A stretch of 64,000 bases of DNA from Marinifilum sp. D714 (GTDB lineage: Bacteria; Bacteroidota; Bacteroidia; Bacteroidales; Marinifilaceae). Shown here piece by piece: positions 16,810 through 26,680 of this stretch. The position numbers and the translations under genes were made by a program. The notes under the pieces are model-generated. The model did no database searches. It was not told the origin of the DNA and was given only the letters and a program-made list of their open reading frames with translations. Within the stretch, counting starts at the first letter, position 1. Every line of letters starts with the position of its first letter. The stretch lies in the NCBI RefSeq assembly GCF_030851345.1, contig NZ_JALPNU010000003.1, positions 1-64,000 of the forward strand, read 5' to 3'.

Positions 16810-18091
16810 ATTTTACTTGTTCACCTATCAGCACAGGGTCTGTATCCTTAGTGATTTCCTTTATTTTTACTTTATAGAAATGATTCCTCTTAAGTTCGCA
16901 TCCCTCAAACACAACCGGTACATAATGCTCTCCATATCCTTTCGCATTTTTACCATCCGTTTTTTCAACCAAAACAATTTGCTCTTTACCAATAAATTGC
17001 TTTCTATATTGAAACTTCACATCATCAGCAATCTCTCTTAAGACTTCACTTCTTTGAGTTTTAATTCTTTCATCTACCTGAGCTGGCATTCGCTCAGCTC
17101 TTGTTCCTTTTCTTATTGAATATTTAAAAGCATGTACGTGGCCAAATTGCAAATCTTTGATGATATTACATGTAGATTCAAAATCTTGGTCTGATTCGTC
17201 AGGAAAACCAATAATAATATCTGTAGTAATATTAAAATCAGCACGAACTGAACGAACTTTATTTACAATTTCCTTAAATCGCTTAATATTATACATTCTT
17301 CTCATCTTCAGAAGAATAGGATCTGATCCACTTTGTAAACAAAGGTGGAGGTGAGGAGTCATCTTTGGGTGATTTAACAGACCTAGAAATTTATTACCAA
17401 AACCATCAGGTTCTATAGATGAAATGCGTAGGCGAAAATCTCCTTCTAAATCAAGGATTTGCTCCACAACATCATCGAATTTGTAGCTTTCATACTCGTA
17501 TCTTCCAATGTTTACTCCTGTTAAAACTACCTCTTTCGCACCATTTTTAACGACATTTTTTACGTTATCTAAGATGTCCTGAATAGGCCTACTTACAGCT
17601 CTGCCGCGTACCGAAGGAATGATGCAAAATGTACAGAAATTATCACAACCATCTTGTATTTTAACCATACTTCTCGTGTGGAATCCTTTATCGGTTGAAC
17701 CGTAAGAAAACAGATCAGAATTTATTTTCGATGGATGAAAAATCTCACCATTATAATGTGCTTCCACCAATGAATAAACCGAACTTTTATGGTCATTTTC
17801 AACTACATAATTGATTTCGTTGCGACCTTCGAGTTCTGTTTTAGCATTGTTTGCCATACATCCCGTTACGACTAAAACAGAATCTGGATTTTTTCGATTG
17901 GCTTGACTGATAAAGTTTCTGGATTTATGATCACTTTGATGTGTAACTGTACATGAGTTAATGACGTACACATCCGCTTCTTTATCAAACGGAACCAATT
18001 TAAATCCATTATCTTGAAACTGAGAAGCTATGGCATCAGTTTCATACTGATTTAATCTACAACCTAAGGTTTTGAAAGCTACTTTTTTCAC
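16808..18091 (-). CDS. mtaB: tRNA t6A37 methylthiotransferase MtaB
   Basis: A 427-residue radical SAM methylthiotransferase. The N-terminal UPF0004 domain has three cluster cysteines (TLGCRLNQYE, NSCTVTHQSD, VTGCMAN). The radical SAM motif is GCDNFCTFCIIPSVRGR, and the C-terminus is TRAM-like. The TLGCRLNQ start and CTVTHQSDHKSR are characteristic of the MtaB subgroup, which makes 2-methylthio-t6A at tRNA position 37. It overlaps the upstream methylthiotransferase gene by 4 bp, so the two are translationally coupled. Confidence 0.92.
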   Translation of the reverse strand: MKKVAFKTLGCRLNQYETDAIASQFQDNGFKLVPFDKEADVYVINSCTVTHQSDHKSRNFISQANRKNPDSVLVVTGCMANNAKTELEGRNEINYVVENDHKSSVYSLVEAHYNGEIFHPSKINSDLFSYGSTDKGFHTRSMVKIQDGCDNFCTFCIIPSVRGRAVSRPIQDILDNVKNVVKNGAKEVVLTGVNIGRYEYESYKFDDVVEQILDLEGDFRLRISSIEPDGFGNKFLGLLNHPKMTPHLHLCLQSGSDPILLKMRRMYNIKRFKEIVNKVRSVRADFNITTDIIIGFPDESDQDFESTCNIIKDLQFGHVHAFKYSIRKGTRAERMPAQVDERIKTQRSEVLREIADDVKFQYRKQFIGKEQIVLVEKTDGKNAKGYGEHYVPVVFEGCELKRNHFYKVKIKEITKDTDPVLIGEQVK

Positions 18092-19431
18092 GCTACTTTT
18101 TCATTTACAACAACCAATTCTCCTTCAACAGAAAAATCAGTAGCTGATGTAATTTTAATATCAACAAACTCACCTATTAAAGATTTGTCCAACGATAAAA
18201 ATCGAACATTTATCTTTCCTTCTGTTAGGGCAGCCAAAAATCCTTCGTGTCTTGCTTCTCCTTTTACCAAAACTCTGAATGTTTTACCCACCATGCTTTC
18301 ATTATAAGCTCTGGAATGAATTTTCAATTCCTCCGTCAACTGATGATGGCGCTGCTTTTTTACATCTAAGCTCACATCATCAAACCATCTATGACTTAAA
18401 GCACCAGGACGAGGAGAATACATGGCGATATAGGCCATATTGTACTGAAATTCTTCCATGGCTTTTCTAGTATTCTCAAATTGCTCGTCATTTTCACCCG
18501 TAAATCCAACAATAATATCGGTAAACAAAGTTGCCTGAGGTATTAATCTTCGTATGGTTCGAACAATTTGGCGATACTTCTCAATACCATGTTTTCTGTT
18601 CATGTGAATCAAAACCTTGTCATCACCTGACTGTATAGGTAGATGAATCTGCTTTGCAAGACAGTCATAATCAGCAATTACCTCAATCACTTCATCCGTC
18701 ATATCACGAGGGTGTGGAGAGGTAAAATATACCCAAAATTCTTTCTTTAAATGATTTCCTAACTGACCAATTCTTCTTAAAAGTTCAGGAAAATCAACCT
18801 CTTCACCTTTTTTATCCAGACCATAGGAATTAACATTCTGTCCAAGCAATGTAATGGATTTAAAACCTTTTTCTACCAGGTTTTTCACCTCGTCAACAAT
18901 TTCATCGGATGGACGAGACACCTCTCTACCTCTTGTATATGGTACAGCACAAAAAGAACAGAACTTATCACATCCATTTTGTATTGGTACAAATGCTTCA
19001 AAATGTGAAGTATAATTTGGTTTTACATTCCAAAATTCTGAAATATTTTCATTTCGAGCATCAAAACCGCTTTGCAATCCAACTGGTGTAGAGATTCCAT
19101 ATTGCTGAATCATTTCAGGTAATTTTGGTAAATCCTTCATCTGAAAAATGATATCAAACAGTTTTAAAAATTTCTCTAAATCAGATGGTAAAATGCAACC
19201 AGAAACGAATGTAACAAGGTTTCGTTTGTTTTTCCAAAGGTTCCATTTATGAATTTTAGAATATACTTTATCAATCGCTTTTTGACGCACGGAACAAGCC
19301 AATATTCCAATTAGATTAGCCTCCTCTTCACGATCGGTCCATTGGTATCCCATTTTTTCAATAACCGAACGAACACGCTCTCCATCGGAGGCATTCATTT
19401 GGCAACCCAATGATACTAAGTGATATTTCAT
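18088..19431 (-). CDS. miaB: MiaB-type tRNA methylthiotransferase (divergent)
   Basis: 447 residues with the same three-domain plan: UPF0004 (SLGCQMNASDGERV, LACSVRQKAIDKV, VSGCILP), radical SAM (NGCDKFCSFCAVPYTRGREVSRP) and TRAM. The QMN and VPYTRGRE blocks place it with MiaB (ms2i6A37 synthesis). However, LACSVRQKAIDKVYSKI differs from the usual NTCSIR-type block of Bacteroidota MiaB. It may therefore be a second or transferred MiaB-like enzyme, with a canonical one elsewhere. It is first gene of a two-gene operon with mtaB. Confidence 0.8.
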   Translation of the reverse strand: MKYHLVSLGCQMNASDGERVRSVIEKMGYQWTDREEEANLIGILACSVRQKAIDKVYSKIHKWNLWKNKRNLVTFVSGCILPSDLEKFLKLFDIIFQMKDLPKLPEMIQQYGISTPVGLQSGFDARNENISEFWNVKPNYTSHFEAFVPIQNGCDKFCSFCAVPYTRGREVSRPSDEIVDEVKNLVEKGFKSITLLGQNVNSYGLDKKGEEVDFPELLRRIGQLGNHLKKEFWVYFTSPHPRDMTDEVIEVIADYDCLAKQIHLPIQSGDDKVLIHMNRKHGIEKYRQIVRTIRRLIPQATLFTDIIVGFTGENDEQFENTRKAMEEFQYNMAYIAMYSPRPGALSHRWFDDVSLDVKKQRHHQLTEELKIHSRAYNESMVGKTFRVLVKGEARHEGFLAALTEGKINVRFLSLDKSLIGEFVDIKITSATDFSVEGELVVVNEKVA

Positions 19432-19520
19432 TCTTCAATAATTATGAATTATAAATGATGAGTTAACTCAATTGCATTTTACATACCATTCGTTCACTCA
19501 TCTAATTAGTTTATAGTATT

Positions 19521-20165
19521 TTAAAAATATACTTCCGTATGAATAGGACCCAAGTTAATTCCTTGTTTCTCTAGAATATCATATGCTTCATAAATCATAT
19601 GGCAATTACCGCATAAATAGCAAACCGTATCAGAAGGTACCGGATTTTGTTTCAAATATTCCGTAACCCTTCCATAAAAATCACCTGAATTTTCCCTAGA
19701 AGTACACAATATATAGTTGTTGTTTTGGTAAGATTCTCTTTCGTAGGCTTCTTCTTCCTTTCTTACTCCATGCAACAATTGGTAATCCATATTAGGATGA
19801 GTTGCAATAAAGCTATGGATAGGAGAGATGCCTGTTCCCGTAGCAATAAATAAAAACTTCTTTTTGGAAATTTCATCTTCCTTCAAAGAAAAATGACCAA
19901 ATGGACCATCAACATCTAAATAGTCGCCAGGTTTACAGCGTTTTAATTTCTTCGAAACCAAACCATCTTCCACCTCTTTAATCAATACCTCTAAAAATTT
20001 ATCTTGTTCAGAACTATAAATTGAATATTCTCTTCGGTCGATACTGCCAGAAAATCCTAAGGTGATATATTGTCCAGTCTTAAAAGTGAAATCTTTCTTT
20101 TCCATTTTTATAATATAAGTAGATGGAGTAAGATTTCTTATTTCAATAACTTTATGTGATCTCAT
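19521..20165 (-). CDS. Ferredoxin-NADP reductase-like flavoprotein
   Basis: A 214-residue single-module FAD/NAD(P) oxidoreductase. The FAD-binding motif is RREYSIYS near residue 44, the pyrophosphate-binding motif GTGISPIHSF near residue 110, and a C-terminal VCYLCGNCHMIYEAYDIL segment binds nicotinamide. It has no attached ferredoxin domain, so it probably moves electrons between NAD(P)H and a separate carrier. It is monocistronic. Confidence 0.82.
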   Translation of the reverse strand: MRSHKVIEIRNLTPSTYIIKMEKKDFTFKTGQYITLGFSGSIDRREYSIYSSEQDKFLEVLIKEVEDGLVSKKLKRCKPGDYLDVDGPFGHFSLKEDEISKKKFLFIATGTGISPIHSFIATHPNMDYQLLHGVRKEEEAYERESYQNNNYILCTSRENSGDFYGRVTEYLKQNPVPSDTVCYLCGNCHMIYEAYDILEKQGINLGPIHTEVYF

Positions 20166-20563
20166 ACAAATTTTCTATTTTTTTTGATTTTCCCTTCAAT
20201 TCCCTTTTTCTTTTTTATGTGGAATCTTTTTAAATAAGGGATTACAAAAAAATAGAAATTTCCTTTAAGTTACAAGAATAATAAGACCTTTTTATCTGTT
20301 TAGAGTTCAAAAATTATCACTTTTACAAAAAATGCCTTAAAAAAGGTAATTTTACTCTAGATTTATCCAAAATGTGATTTGTTTAATTTATTATCAAATA
20401 CCTGTATATCCGAATGTTTAGTGTGTGAAGGTACGTTTTAAACTCTCTCAGAATCCATTATTTATTTCCTGCCTTAGTTCTTGGTCAGAATATTATAGAA
20501 TTTTCGATTTAAAAATTTTAATTGTATCTGTGAATTTTATCACATCATAACTTTGCAATATTT
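20166..20563. other. Gene-free AT-rich spacer
   Basis: About 400 bp between the reductase start and the bioD stop. No ORF with coding character, strong terminator or repeat was seen. It must hold the reductase promoter, but no clean TAnnTTTG box was identified. Confidence 0.5.
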
Positions 20564-21241
20564 TTATTCGAAAAATGCAGAAAAATCGACTTCTGATTTT
20601 TTATAATCATTAATTACTGGAATTTCAATAATTGGACAATCAAAATTCATTTTTTTCAAATAGTGTTCAAAAACTTTTACTGAGTCTTTCAAGATAAATT
20701 CACTATTGGCTGGAAAATGATTGTAAATTAACCCGTGCAGTGGAATGTTTCTTTTTTTCAAAATTTCCAAGCTAAGCAGGGTATGATTGATGCTACCCAA
20801 TTTGGAAGAGCTAACCAAAATGGTTGGGTATTTCTTTTCCTCCAAGAAATCCAGCAATGAATAATCTAATGTAATAGGAACATTTAAACCTCCAACACCT
20901 TCAAGAAGAACAATTTCGAACTGGTTATTTAATTTTTTGCTTGAAATATTAATTTTCTCAATATCAATGGTTTCATTTTGCATTTCAGCAGCCAAATGAG
21001 GCGATGCGGGATAGTCGAAAACAAAAGGGCAGGTGGTGCCATCTTTATCAACATCCATTAATTCAATTCCCATTATTTCGCGATGAGTCTGAATATCTTC
21101 AGATACTCCCTTACAACCTGTCTGTGCAAATTTTTGTGTTATAACATTTACTTGCTTTTTCAATAAGTACTTAGCTAATAGTCCTGTAGCAAAAGATTTT
21201 CCAGCATCTGTATCAATTCCAGCAATAAAATATATCGACAT
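20564..21241 (-). CDS. bioD: Dethiobiotin synthetase BioD
   Basis: A 225-residue ATP-dependent carboxylase that closes the ureido ring of dethiobiotin from DAPA and CO2. The P-loop GIDTDAGKSFATG is at the N-terminus, and LLEGVGGLNVP near residue 113 is the conserved EGAGG-like loop. It is last in the bioA-F-G-C-D operon. BioB, the next enzyme, is not in the window. Confidence 0.93.
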   Translation of the reverse strand: MSIYFIAGIDTDAGKSFATGLLAKYLLKKQVNVITQKFAQTGCKGVSEDIQTHREIMGIELMDVDKDGTTCPFVFDYPASPHLAAEMQNETIDIEKINISSKKLNNQFEIVLLEGVGGLNVPITLDYSLLDFLEEKKYPTILVSSSKLGSINHTLLSLEILKKRNIPLHGLIYNHFPANSEFILKDSVKVFEHYLKKMNFDCPIIEIPVINDYKKSEVDFSAFFE

Positions 21242-21246
21242 GTAAT

Positions 21247-22008
21247 TTATTTTTTAGGTTTTGCAATAAAGTAAATTGGTTGATAGGTTAGAGGCACTCC
21301 TAATTCAGTTCCAAAGAGGTCTAAATAATCCTCTTCAAATCTTTTTAAATCACTCTTTGTCCACGCTTTACCAGGAATTCCATTTACTCCAGTTTGTTTC
21401 ATATGCTTTAATACTCCTACCGGATCGGCAAAGTACCTTGTAATCGTTTCCCTATCACTCCATATAATTTCAAATTTATCAGCGAGCAACCTTTCATGCT
21501 TTCCGAAAGGCAGGTAGTTTAATCCTTTGCCTTCAACATCTCTAATTTCCCTGTAGTTATCAGGTCCAAAGGAGCTGAATGCTAATAAAGAGTCAGGATT
21601 TAGAACATCGTAAATGTTATTCAAAAACAACTCCAAATCAGTAAACCATTGAAAAGTAGAACTTGAAATAATCAGATCCAGATTCTTAGGAAGTTCAATT
21701 GATTCAATATCCCCTCCAAAAAATTGAATGCTATTATCTATGCTTTGTAATACATCTTTATACTCTTCAACAATATCATTAGCAAAGTATTCCTTTGCCT
21801 TAAAATGGCGAAAAAACTTCTCTGTTAGGACTGCTGGCCCACATCCTATTTCAAGAACCTTTTGAAAATTCTCCTTTTTAATGTTCAGTAACTCATTTAT
21901 AAGTCTTGATGCAATAGCTTCTTGAACTATAGCATGTTTACGATAGGTTTCAATGCTTTTTACAAAGCTTTTCTGAACATTTTCTTTATTAATATTTTGA
22001 TTTCCCAC
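21247..22008 (-). CDS. bioC: Malonyl-ACP O-methyltransferase BioC
   Basis: A 253-residue SAM methyltransferase that caps malonyl-ACP to start pimelate synthesis. The N-terminal FVKSIETYRKHAIVQEAIA and motif I VLEIGCGPAVLTEKF are typical of BioC; STFQWFTDLELFL is the conserved post-motif helix. It overlaps the bioG stop by 20 bp and lies 5 bp before bioD. Confidence 0.93.
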   Translation of the reverse strand: MGNQNINKENVQKSFVKSIETYRKHAIVQEAIASRLINELLNIKKENFQKVLEIGCGPAVLTEKFFRHFKAKEYFANDIVEEYKDVLQSIDNSIQFFGGDIESIELPKNLDLIISSSTFQWFTDLELFLNNIYDVLNPDSLLAFSSFGPDNYREIRDVEGKGLNYLPFGKHERLLADKFEIIWSDRETITRYFADPVGVLKHMKQTGVNGIPGKAWTKSDLKRFEEDYLDLFGTELGVPLTYQPIYFIAKPKK

Positions 22009-22678
22009 AACTTAAACCTTCAATTATCTCATCCCACGAATTCCATTTGTCAAAGCAATAATGAGGATATTCTCTTTCTACAATTTCAATAGATTCTTCC
22101 CATGCAAGCTTCTGGCTGGCCGCTGAGAAAATTAAATCTTGCTTGCCCATTAAGGCTTTGTTGTATATGTTCCAATCTATAAAGTGATTTTGAATTAGCT
22201 TCTTTAATTCCTTCAATTCCAGCAGTTGATCATCAAATTCTCTATTCGGAATATTCGATTTAAAGTGAGTGAAGGCAGATTTTCCTCCACACATTCTCAT
22301 CCAAAATTTTTCCAGATTTTTTGAGTTTAATCCATCAATAGTACCCTGAAAAACAGCAGGAGGAATACCTTTTAAGTTGTCAATCGGGTGTAAAGTGCCA
22401 TTAATAGCTATCACATCAGCAAATAAACCCTTACGTGCCTTCAGTAGTAGATTTGCAACGTAAACACCTAATGACCACGATATAAGATATACCTTTTCGT
22501 AATTTTCGAAAAGACGATTTATCTCCTTAGGAAGTAAAATATCCCTATAATCGTAGCAACTAAGAACATCATACTCCTTTGAAGTTAAATGCTGCAATGG
22601 CTTTTCATCACAGCTCCATCCGTTAAAAAAAAGAATACACTTCTTTTTTGAAGTTTTATGTAACCATTTAGTTTCCAT
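21989..22678 (-). CDS. bioG: Pimeloyl-ACP methyl ester esterase BioG
   Basis: A 229-residue DUF452 alpha/beta hydrolase. CILFFNGWSCDEKP provides the oxyanion region and LISWSLGVYVA the nucleophile elbow with Ser near residue 70. BioG removes the methyl ester from pimeloyl-ACP and replaces BioH in Bacteroidota. It overlaps both its neighbours, bioF by 11 bp and bioC by 20 bp. Confidence 0.9.
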   Translation of the reverse strand: METKWLHKTSKKKCILFFNGWSCDEKPLQHLTSKEYDVLSCYDYRDILLPKEINRLFENYEKVYLISWSLGVYVANLLLKARKGLFADVIAINGTLHPIDNLKGIPPAVFQGTIDGLNSKNLEKFWMRMCGGKSAFTHFKSNIPNREFDDQLLELKELKKLIQNHFIDWNIYNKALMGKQDLIFSAASQKLAWEESIEIVEREYPHYCFDKWNSWDEIIEGLSCGKSKY

Positions 22679-23789
22679 CGCAATATTCTTTTATCAATCG
22701 TGGTACATCTTGTAATTCTTCCCAATTCATATCTGCACAAATCGACAAACGCAAACGCGAAGTTCCAACTGGCACTGCTGGTGGCCTAATTGGAAAGATC
22801 AAAAAACCTTTCTTTTGCAGATATCCAGCTAAATTTACACATTTTTGACTATCACCGATAACTACTGGTACAATATTCGAATTGCCATCGGTTTTTAGAC
22901 CTAACTCGATGAGTTTATCTCTCAGTTTCTTGGCCAACATCATCACGTGCTCTCTTTCTATCCGCATTTTAACGATAGTACGCAACATGATAATATTCCA
23001 ACTAATTACAATAGGAGGTAGCGCTGTAGTGAAAATCAAGGATCTCATTCGATTAATCAGGTATTTCTTAATGATTGAATCGCAAATTACAAATGCTCCG
23101 ATTGAGTTCATAGCCTTTCCAAAAGTACCAATCAAAAGGTCTATTTCATGCATTAAATCAAGCTCTTCAGCCAATCCTAAGCCCTTTTCTCCTCTTACTC
23201 CTAATGAATGAGCTTCGTCCAGATATAAAAAGCAATTGTACTTTTTCTTTAATTCGATAAGATTTTGCACATCAGCTTCATCACCATCCATGCTAAAGAT
23301 CGATTCACTTACAATAAATACCTTATCGTACTTATTTCTTTTATTTTGCAATATTGTTTCAAGATGATTGTAGTCCAAATGCTTAAAACGCATGTACTCT
23401 GCATTTGACAGGCGAATACCATCAATTATACTAGCATGGTTTAACTTATCTGATAAGATTAAATCTCCTTTTCCAGATAAGGCCGATAAAATTCCGATAT
23501 TTGCATGATATCCAGAGTTGAAAAATAGGGCAGAACGTGAGTATAGCTTTTCCAATTCTTCTTCCAACTGCTCATATTCCGTAAAGTTTCCGGTAAGCAA
23601 ACGTGATGAACCAGATCCAAAAGAATTCCCTTTAGGTCTTGGTATGTTTTTTTTACTTACACCTAGATAATCATTGGAGGAAAGGTTTACTTTAAAATCT
23701 TTATATGAGATATTTTTCAATGATCTCAGGTTCCCCGAATCCTCTAATTTACTTAATTCTTCTTTATATCTATTCAATAAACTATTCAT
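22668..23789 (-). CDS. bioF: 8-amino-7-oxononanoate synthase BioF
   Basis: A 373-residue PLP-dependent alpha-oxoamine synthase that joins pimeloyl-ACP and alanine. LYLDEAHSLGVRGEKGLG is the cofactor-stacking region, and the PLP lysine lies in LIGTFGKAMNSIG. The N-terminal NLSSNDYLGVS and GSGSSRLLTGN blocks are typical. It is second in the operon, 7 bp after bioA. Confidence 0.94.
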   Translation of the reverse strand: MNSLLNRYKEELSKLEDSGNLRSLKNISYKDFKVNLSSNDYLGVSKKNIPRPKGNSFGSGSSRLLTGNFTEYEQLEEELEKLYSRSALFFNSGYHANIGILSALSGKGDLILSDKLNHASIIDGIRLSNAEYMRFKHLDYNHLETILQNKRNKYDKVFIVSESIFSMDGDEADVQNLIELKKKYNCFLYLDEAHSLGVRGEKGLGLAEELDLMHEIDLLIGTFGKAMNSIGAFVICDSIIKKYLINRMRSLIFTTALPPIVISWNIIMLRTIVKMRIEREHVMMLAKKLRDKLIELGLKTDGNSNIVPVVIGDSQKCVNLAGYLQKKGFLIFPIRPPAVPVGTSRLRLSICADMNWEELQDVPRLIKEYCDGN

Positions 23790-23796
23790 CGTAAAA

Positions 23797-25083
23797 TCAA
23801 GATGGTTTAACTATAGAAATAAGTCTTTCGCATAAGAAAATCAATTCTTCGTCACTGATAATAAATGGAGGCATTAGGTATACATTCTTGCCAAATGGAC
23901 GAACCCAGATTCCATTTTCAACAAATTTCTTTTGCATATTGGCCATATCAATAGGTTCTTTCATTTCTATAACGCCAATTGCCCCTAAAATACGTACTTC
24001 GGCAACATTACTAAAGCTTCTTGCAGCACTTAACTCCTGTTTCAGAATACTTTCAATCGTATTTACTTTATTTTGCCAATTATCGCTCAATAGCAAGGAA
24101 ATACTGGCAATTCCAACTGCACAAGCCATTGGATTTCCCATAAAAGTAGGTCCGTGCATAAAATTTCCTGGTGTACCATTGGAAATTCCTTCACTTACTT
24201 TTAAATTGGTTAAAGTTGCTGCAAATGACATGTATCCGCCTGTAATTGCCTTGCCGACGATCATGACATCTGGCTCTATGCTTGCGTATTCGCAGGCAAA
24301 CATTTTGCCAGTTCTACCAAATCCCGTTGCAATTTCATCCAATATCAATAAGATGTCGAATTCATCGCAAATTTGTCTTAATTTTTTCAAATATTCTGGA
24401 TGATAGAAACGCATACCTCCTGCACCTTGAACAATTGGCTCAAGGATAACAGCAGTTAATTCTTCATGATGCTCCCTTATCATTTTATCCATTGGAGAAA
24501 ATGCTTCTTCATCCCAACTCTCATTAAATTTGCAAGAGGGAGCTTCTACAAAATAATTTATCGGTAATACTCCCGTGAAAATTTCATGCATTCCAGTAAC
24601 TGGATCACAAACCGACATTGCGTTAAAAGTATCGCCATGATAACCAGAACGTATTGTAAGAAACTTGTTTTTTTTAAAATTTCTGGTAGCAAATCTATAC
24701 TGTATTGCCATTTTCATTGCTACTTCAACAGCAACAGAACCCGAATCGCAATAAAATACTTTTTCCAGGGATTTAGGAGTAATTTTTACTAGTAATTTAG
24801 CAAGGTCGACTGCAGGTTGGTGTGTGATCCCACCGAACATCACATGAGACATATTTTTTAGTTGCTTTTCAACAGCTTCATTTAAAACAGGATGATTATA
24901 TCCGTGAACCGCGCACCACCAAGATGACATTCCATCAATAAGTTCACGACCATCTTCAAGTTTTAACTTTACACCATTTGCTGATACCACCGGATATACT
25001 GGCAATGGATCTTTCATAGAGGTGTAAGGATGCCAAATATGGTTTTTATCAAAACAAAGGTCTATTTTACCTTGCATACTCAT
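23797..25083 (-). CDS. bioA: Adenosylmethionine-8-amino-7-oxononanoate aminotransferase BioA
   Basis: A 428-residue class III aminotransferase that uses SAM to convert KAPA to [22 protein letters not shown] and [14 protein letters not shown] are BioA signatures. [17 protein letters not shown] carries the cofactor Asp, and the PLP Lys is in [13 protein letters not shown]. It is the first gene of the biotin operon. Confidence 0.95.
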   Translation of the reverse strand: MSMQGKIDLCFDKNHIWHPYTSMKDPLPVYPVVSANGVKLKLEDGRELIDGMSSWWCAVHGYNHPVLNEAVEKQLKNMSHVMFGGITHQPAVDLAKLLVKITPKSLEKVFYCDSGSVAVEVAMKMAIQYRFATRNFKKNKFLTIRSGYHGDTFNAMSVCDPVTGMHEIFTGVLPINYFVEAPSCKFNESWDEEAFSPMDKMIREHHEELTAVILEPIVQGAGGMRFYHPEYLKKLRQICDEFDILLILDEIATGFGRTGKMFACEYASIEPDVMIVGKAITGGYMSFAATLTNLKVSEGISNGTPGNFMHGPTFMGNPMACAVGIASISLLLSDNWQNKVNTIESILKQELSAARSFSNVAEVRILGAIGVIEMKEPIDMANMQKKFVENGIWVRPFGKNVYLMPPFIISDEELIFLCERLISIVKPS

Positions 25084-25426
25084 ACAATATAAATTCTTTT
25101 AATTTCCTGCGTAAAGCTATGATTTCTTAGTTTACAAGGATAGGATTTGAATGTATTTTTATAACATATCTCCTTAAAATCCTTACAATCTAGATTATAA
25201 TACTAGAAAGGCTGTTATTTCCATGTTAAAAATCAATTTCAAACTCCTTTCATTGAAATTAATGATTAATTTCGAACATTATTAAATCTGACGAATGATA
25301 TAAATACTAAACAAATGAAACGAACATGAATTTTAGCATTCTAAAATACACACACGAGAATGATTAAATTCATCAAGATCCTGAAAGCTTTCGGGACCAT
25401 CTAGCAAAAAAATAAAATTTAAACAG
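25084..25426. other. Divergent control region between bioA and the thioredoxin-like gene
   Basis: 343 bp without a gene. It must contain the bioA promoter (minus strand) and that of the thioredoxin-like gene (plus). TATCCTTG on the minus strand near 25137-25144 is a one-mismatch -7 box. TTGTAAAC with a partly matching inverted GCTTTACG (25110-25137) loosely recalls a BirA operator, but the spacing is wrong. Confidence 0.4.
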
Positions 25427-25912
25427 ATGAAAACATTTAAGTTTTTTTTGACTCTAAGTCTGGCTTTATTCCTAATGAATAACCTATCAGCTCAAAAGAT
25501 CTATAATCCAAATGCTGATGCAAAAAAGGATATTACTAAGGCCGTGGCTAAAGCAAATAAAGAAGGGAAGCATGTTTTAATTCAAGTTGGGGGAAATTGG
25601 TGTCCGTGGTGCATCAAAATGCACAGATATCTTCACAATCAAGAAGAAATCAATAATCTTTTGAATAATAACTATGTATTCTTAGAAGTAAATTACAGTA
25701 AAGAAAATAAAAACAAGGAAGTTTTAAAGGATCTTGGTTATCCTCAACGATTTGGTTTTCCTGTAATGATAGTCCTTAACGCTAAAGGGGAGAGAATTCA
25801 TACTCAAAACACAGGGAATTTGGAAAAAGATAAAAGCTATGATTTCGATCGGGTTAAATCATTTCTTTACAATTGGCGTCCGGACGCTCTGAATCCAGCC
25901 AATTACAAATAA
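25427..25912 (+). CDS. Exported thioredoxin-fold protein with CPWC active site
   Basis: A 161-residue protein with a signal peptide (1-22, ending LSAQ) and a single thioredoxin-fold domain. The redox motif is C59-P-W-C62 in GGNWCPWCIKMH, and the cis-Pro block is RFGFPVMIVLNAKGE. It resembles thioredoxin-7/DUF255-like proteins and should act in the periplasm as a thiol-disulfide enzyme. No dedicated partner is adjacent. Confidence 0.85.
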   Translation: MKTFKFFLTLSLALFLMNNLSAQKIYNPNADAKKDITKAVAKANKEGKHVLIQVGGNWCPWCIKMHRYLHNQEEINNLLNNNYVFLEVNYSKENKNKEVLKDLGYPQRFGFPVMIVLNAKGERIHTQNTGNLEKDKSYDFDRVKSFLYNWRPDALNPANYK

Positions 25913-25954
25913 TCACTAAAATTTGTTAATATTAGACCAAGAACTCCGATTTTA

Positions 25955-25985
25955 TTTGAATAAAGAAATAAATGTACTTTCTTTG
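25955..25985 (+). promoter_or_regulatory. Promoter of the SlyD-like gene
   Basis: TTTG (25955-25958), exactly 19 nt, TTTCTTTG (25978-25985). This is the consensus with one mismatch in the -7 box. The 5' UTR would be about 45 nt. Confidence 0.5.
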
Positions 25986-26035
25986 TATCGGATTTATAAG
26001 AAAATCTAAAGAATAAAATAATAAAAAAAGATTTT

Positions 26036-26578
26036 ATGACTATTGCAAAAGATAAAATGGTATCAGTTATTTACGAATTAAAAACTGATCCAGCTGGTGA
26101 AATCATTGAAAAAGCAGTTGCTGAAACTCCTCTAACATTCTTGTGTGGAGCTGGTCAAATGCTTGAAAAATTCGAATCTAACCTTATGGGATTAAAAGTA
26201 GGTGAATCATTCGATTTTAAATTAGAAACAGCTGAAGCATACGGAGAAGCTTCTGAGCAAGCTGTTATCGACCTTCCAAAAAATATTTTCGAAGTAAACG
26301 GAGAGTTTGACGCAGAAATGATTAAAGAAGGAAACGTGGTTCCAATGCAGGATAGTTCAGGTCGTAGAATGAACGGTATCGTATTAGAAGTAGCAGATGC
26401 AACTGTTAAAATGGACTTCAATCACCCATTAGCTGGTGATGACTTGTATTTTAAAGGTGAAGTTATCGAAGTAAGAGATGCTACCGACGAAGAAAAACAA
26501 GCAGTTTATGCACCACAAGGTGGATGTGATAGCGGAAGTTGTAATGACGGAGGCTGCGGAAGCGGTTGTGGTTGCTAA
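26036..26578 (+). CDS. slyD: SlyD-like FKBP-type peptidyl-prolyl isomerase
   Basis: 180 residues with the split FKBP domain (VISVIYELKTD-like N-terminal strand, FLCGAGQMLEKFE, then the inserted flap and MDFNHPLAGDDLYFKGEVIEV). The C-terminal tail is rich in Cys, Gly and Asp (GGCDSGSCNDGGCGSGCGC), a likely metal-binding tail in place of the His-rich tail of E. coli SlyD. It is a cytosolic folding helper and possible metallochaperone. Confidence 0.88.
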   Translation: MTIAKDKMVSVIYELKTDPAGEIIEKAVAETPLTFLCGAGQMLEKFESNLMGLKVGESFDFKLETAEAYGEASEQAVIDLPKNIFEVNGEFDAEMIKEGNVVPMQDSSGRRMNGIVLEVADATVKMDFNHPLAGDDLYFKGEVIEVRDATDEEKQAVYAPQGGCDSGSCNDGGCGSGCGC

Positions 26579-26597
26579 TAGCAATTCAAAAATATAC

Positions 26598-26637
26598 AAA
26601 GCCCGAAAGCCAATTGGTTTTCGGGCTTTGTTTTTTT
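26598..26637 (+). terminator. Terminator of the SlyD-like gene
   Basis: Perfect 11-bp stem AAAGCCCGAAA (26598-26608) and TTTCGGGCTTT (26619-26629), then a T-run. Confidence 0.85.
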
Positions 26638-26680
26638 ATTTCATAAAACTACCTTTAAAGCTCATTAAAATAATTGCTCT

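Noticed and set aside
25110-25137. Possible BirA operator before bioA (TTGTAAAC with inverted GCTTTACG)
   Set aside because: The second half-site matches at only 6 of 8 positions and the gap is 12 bp instead of the roughly 16 bp of known BirA sites.
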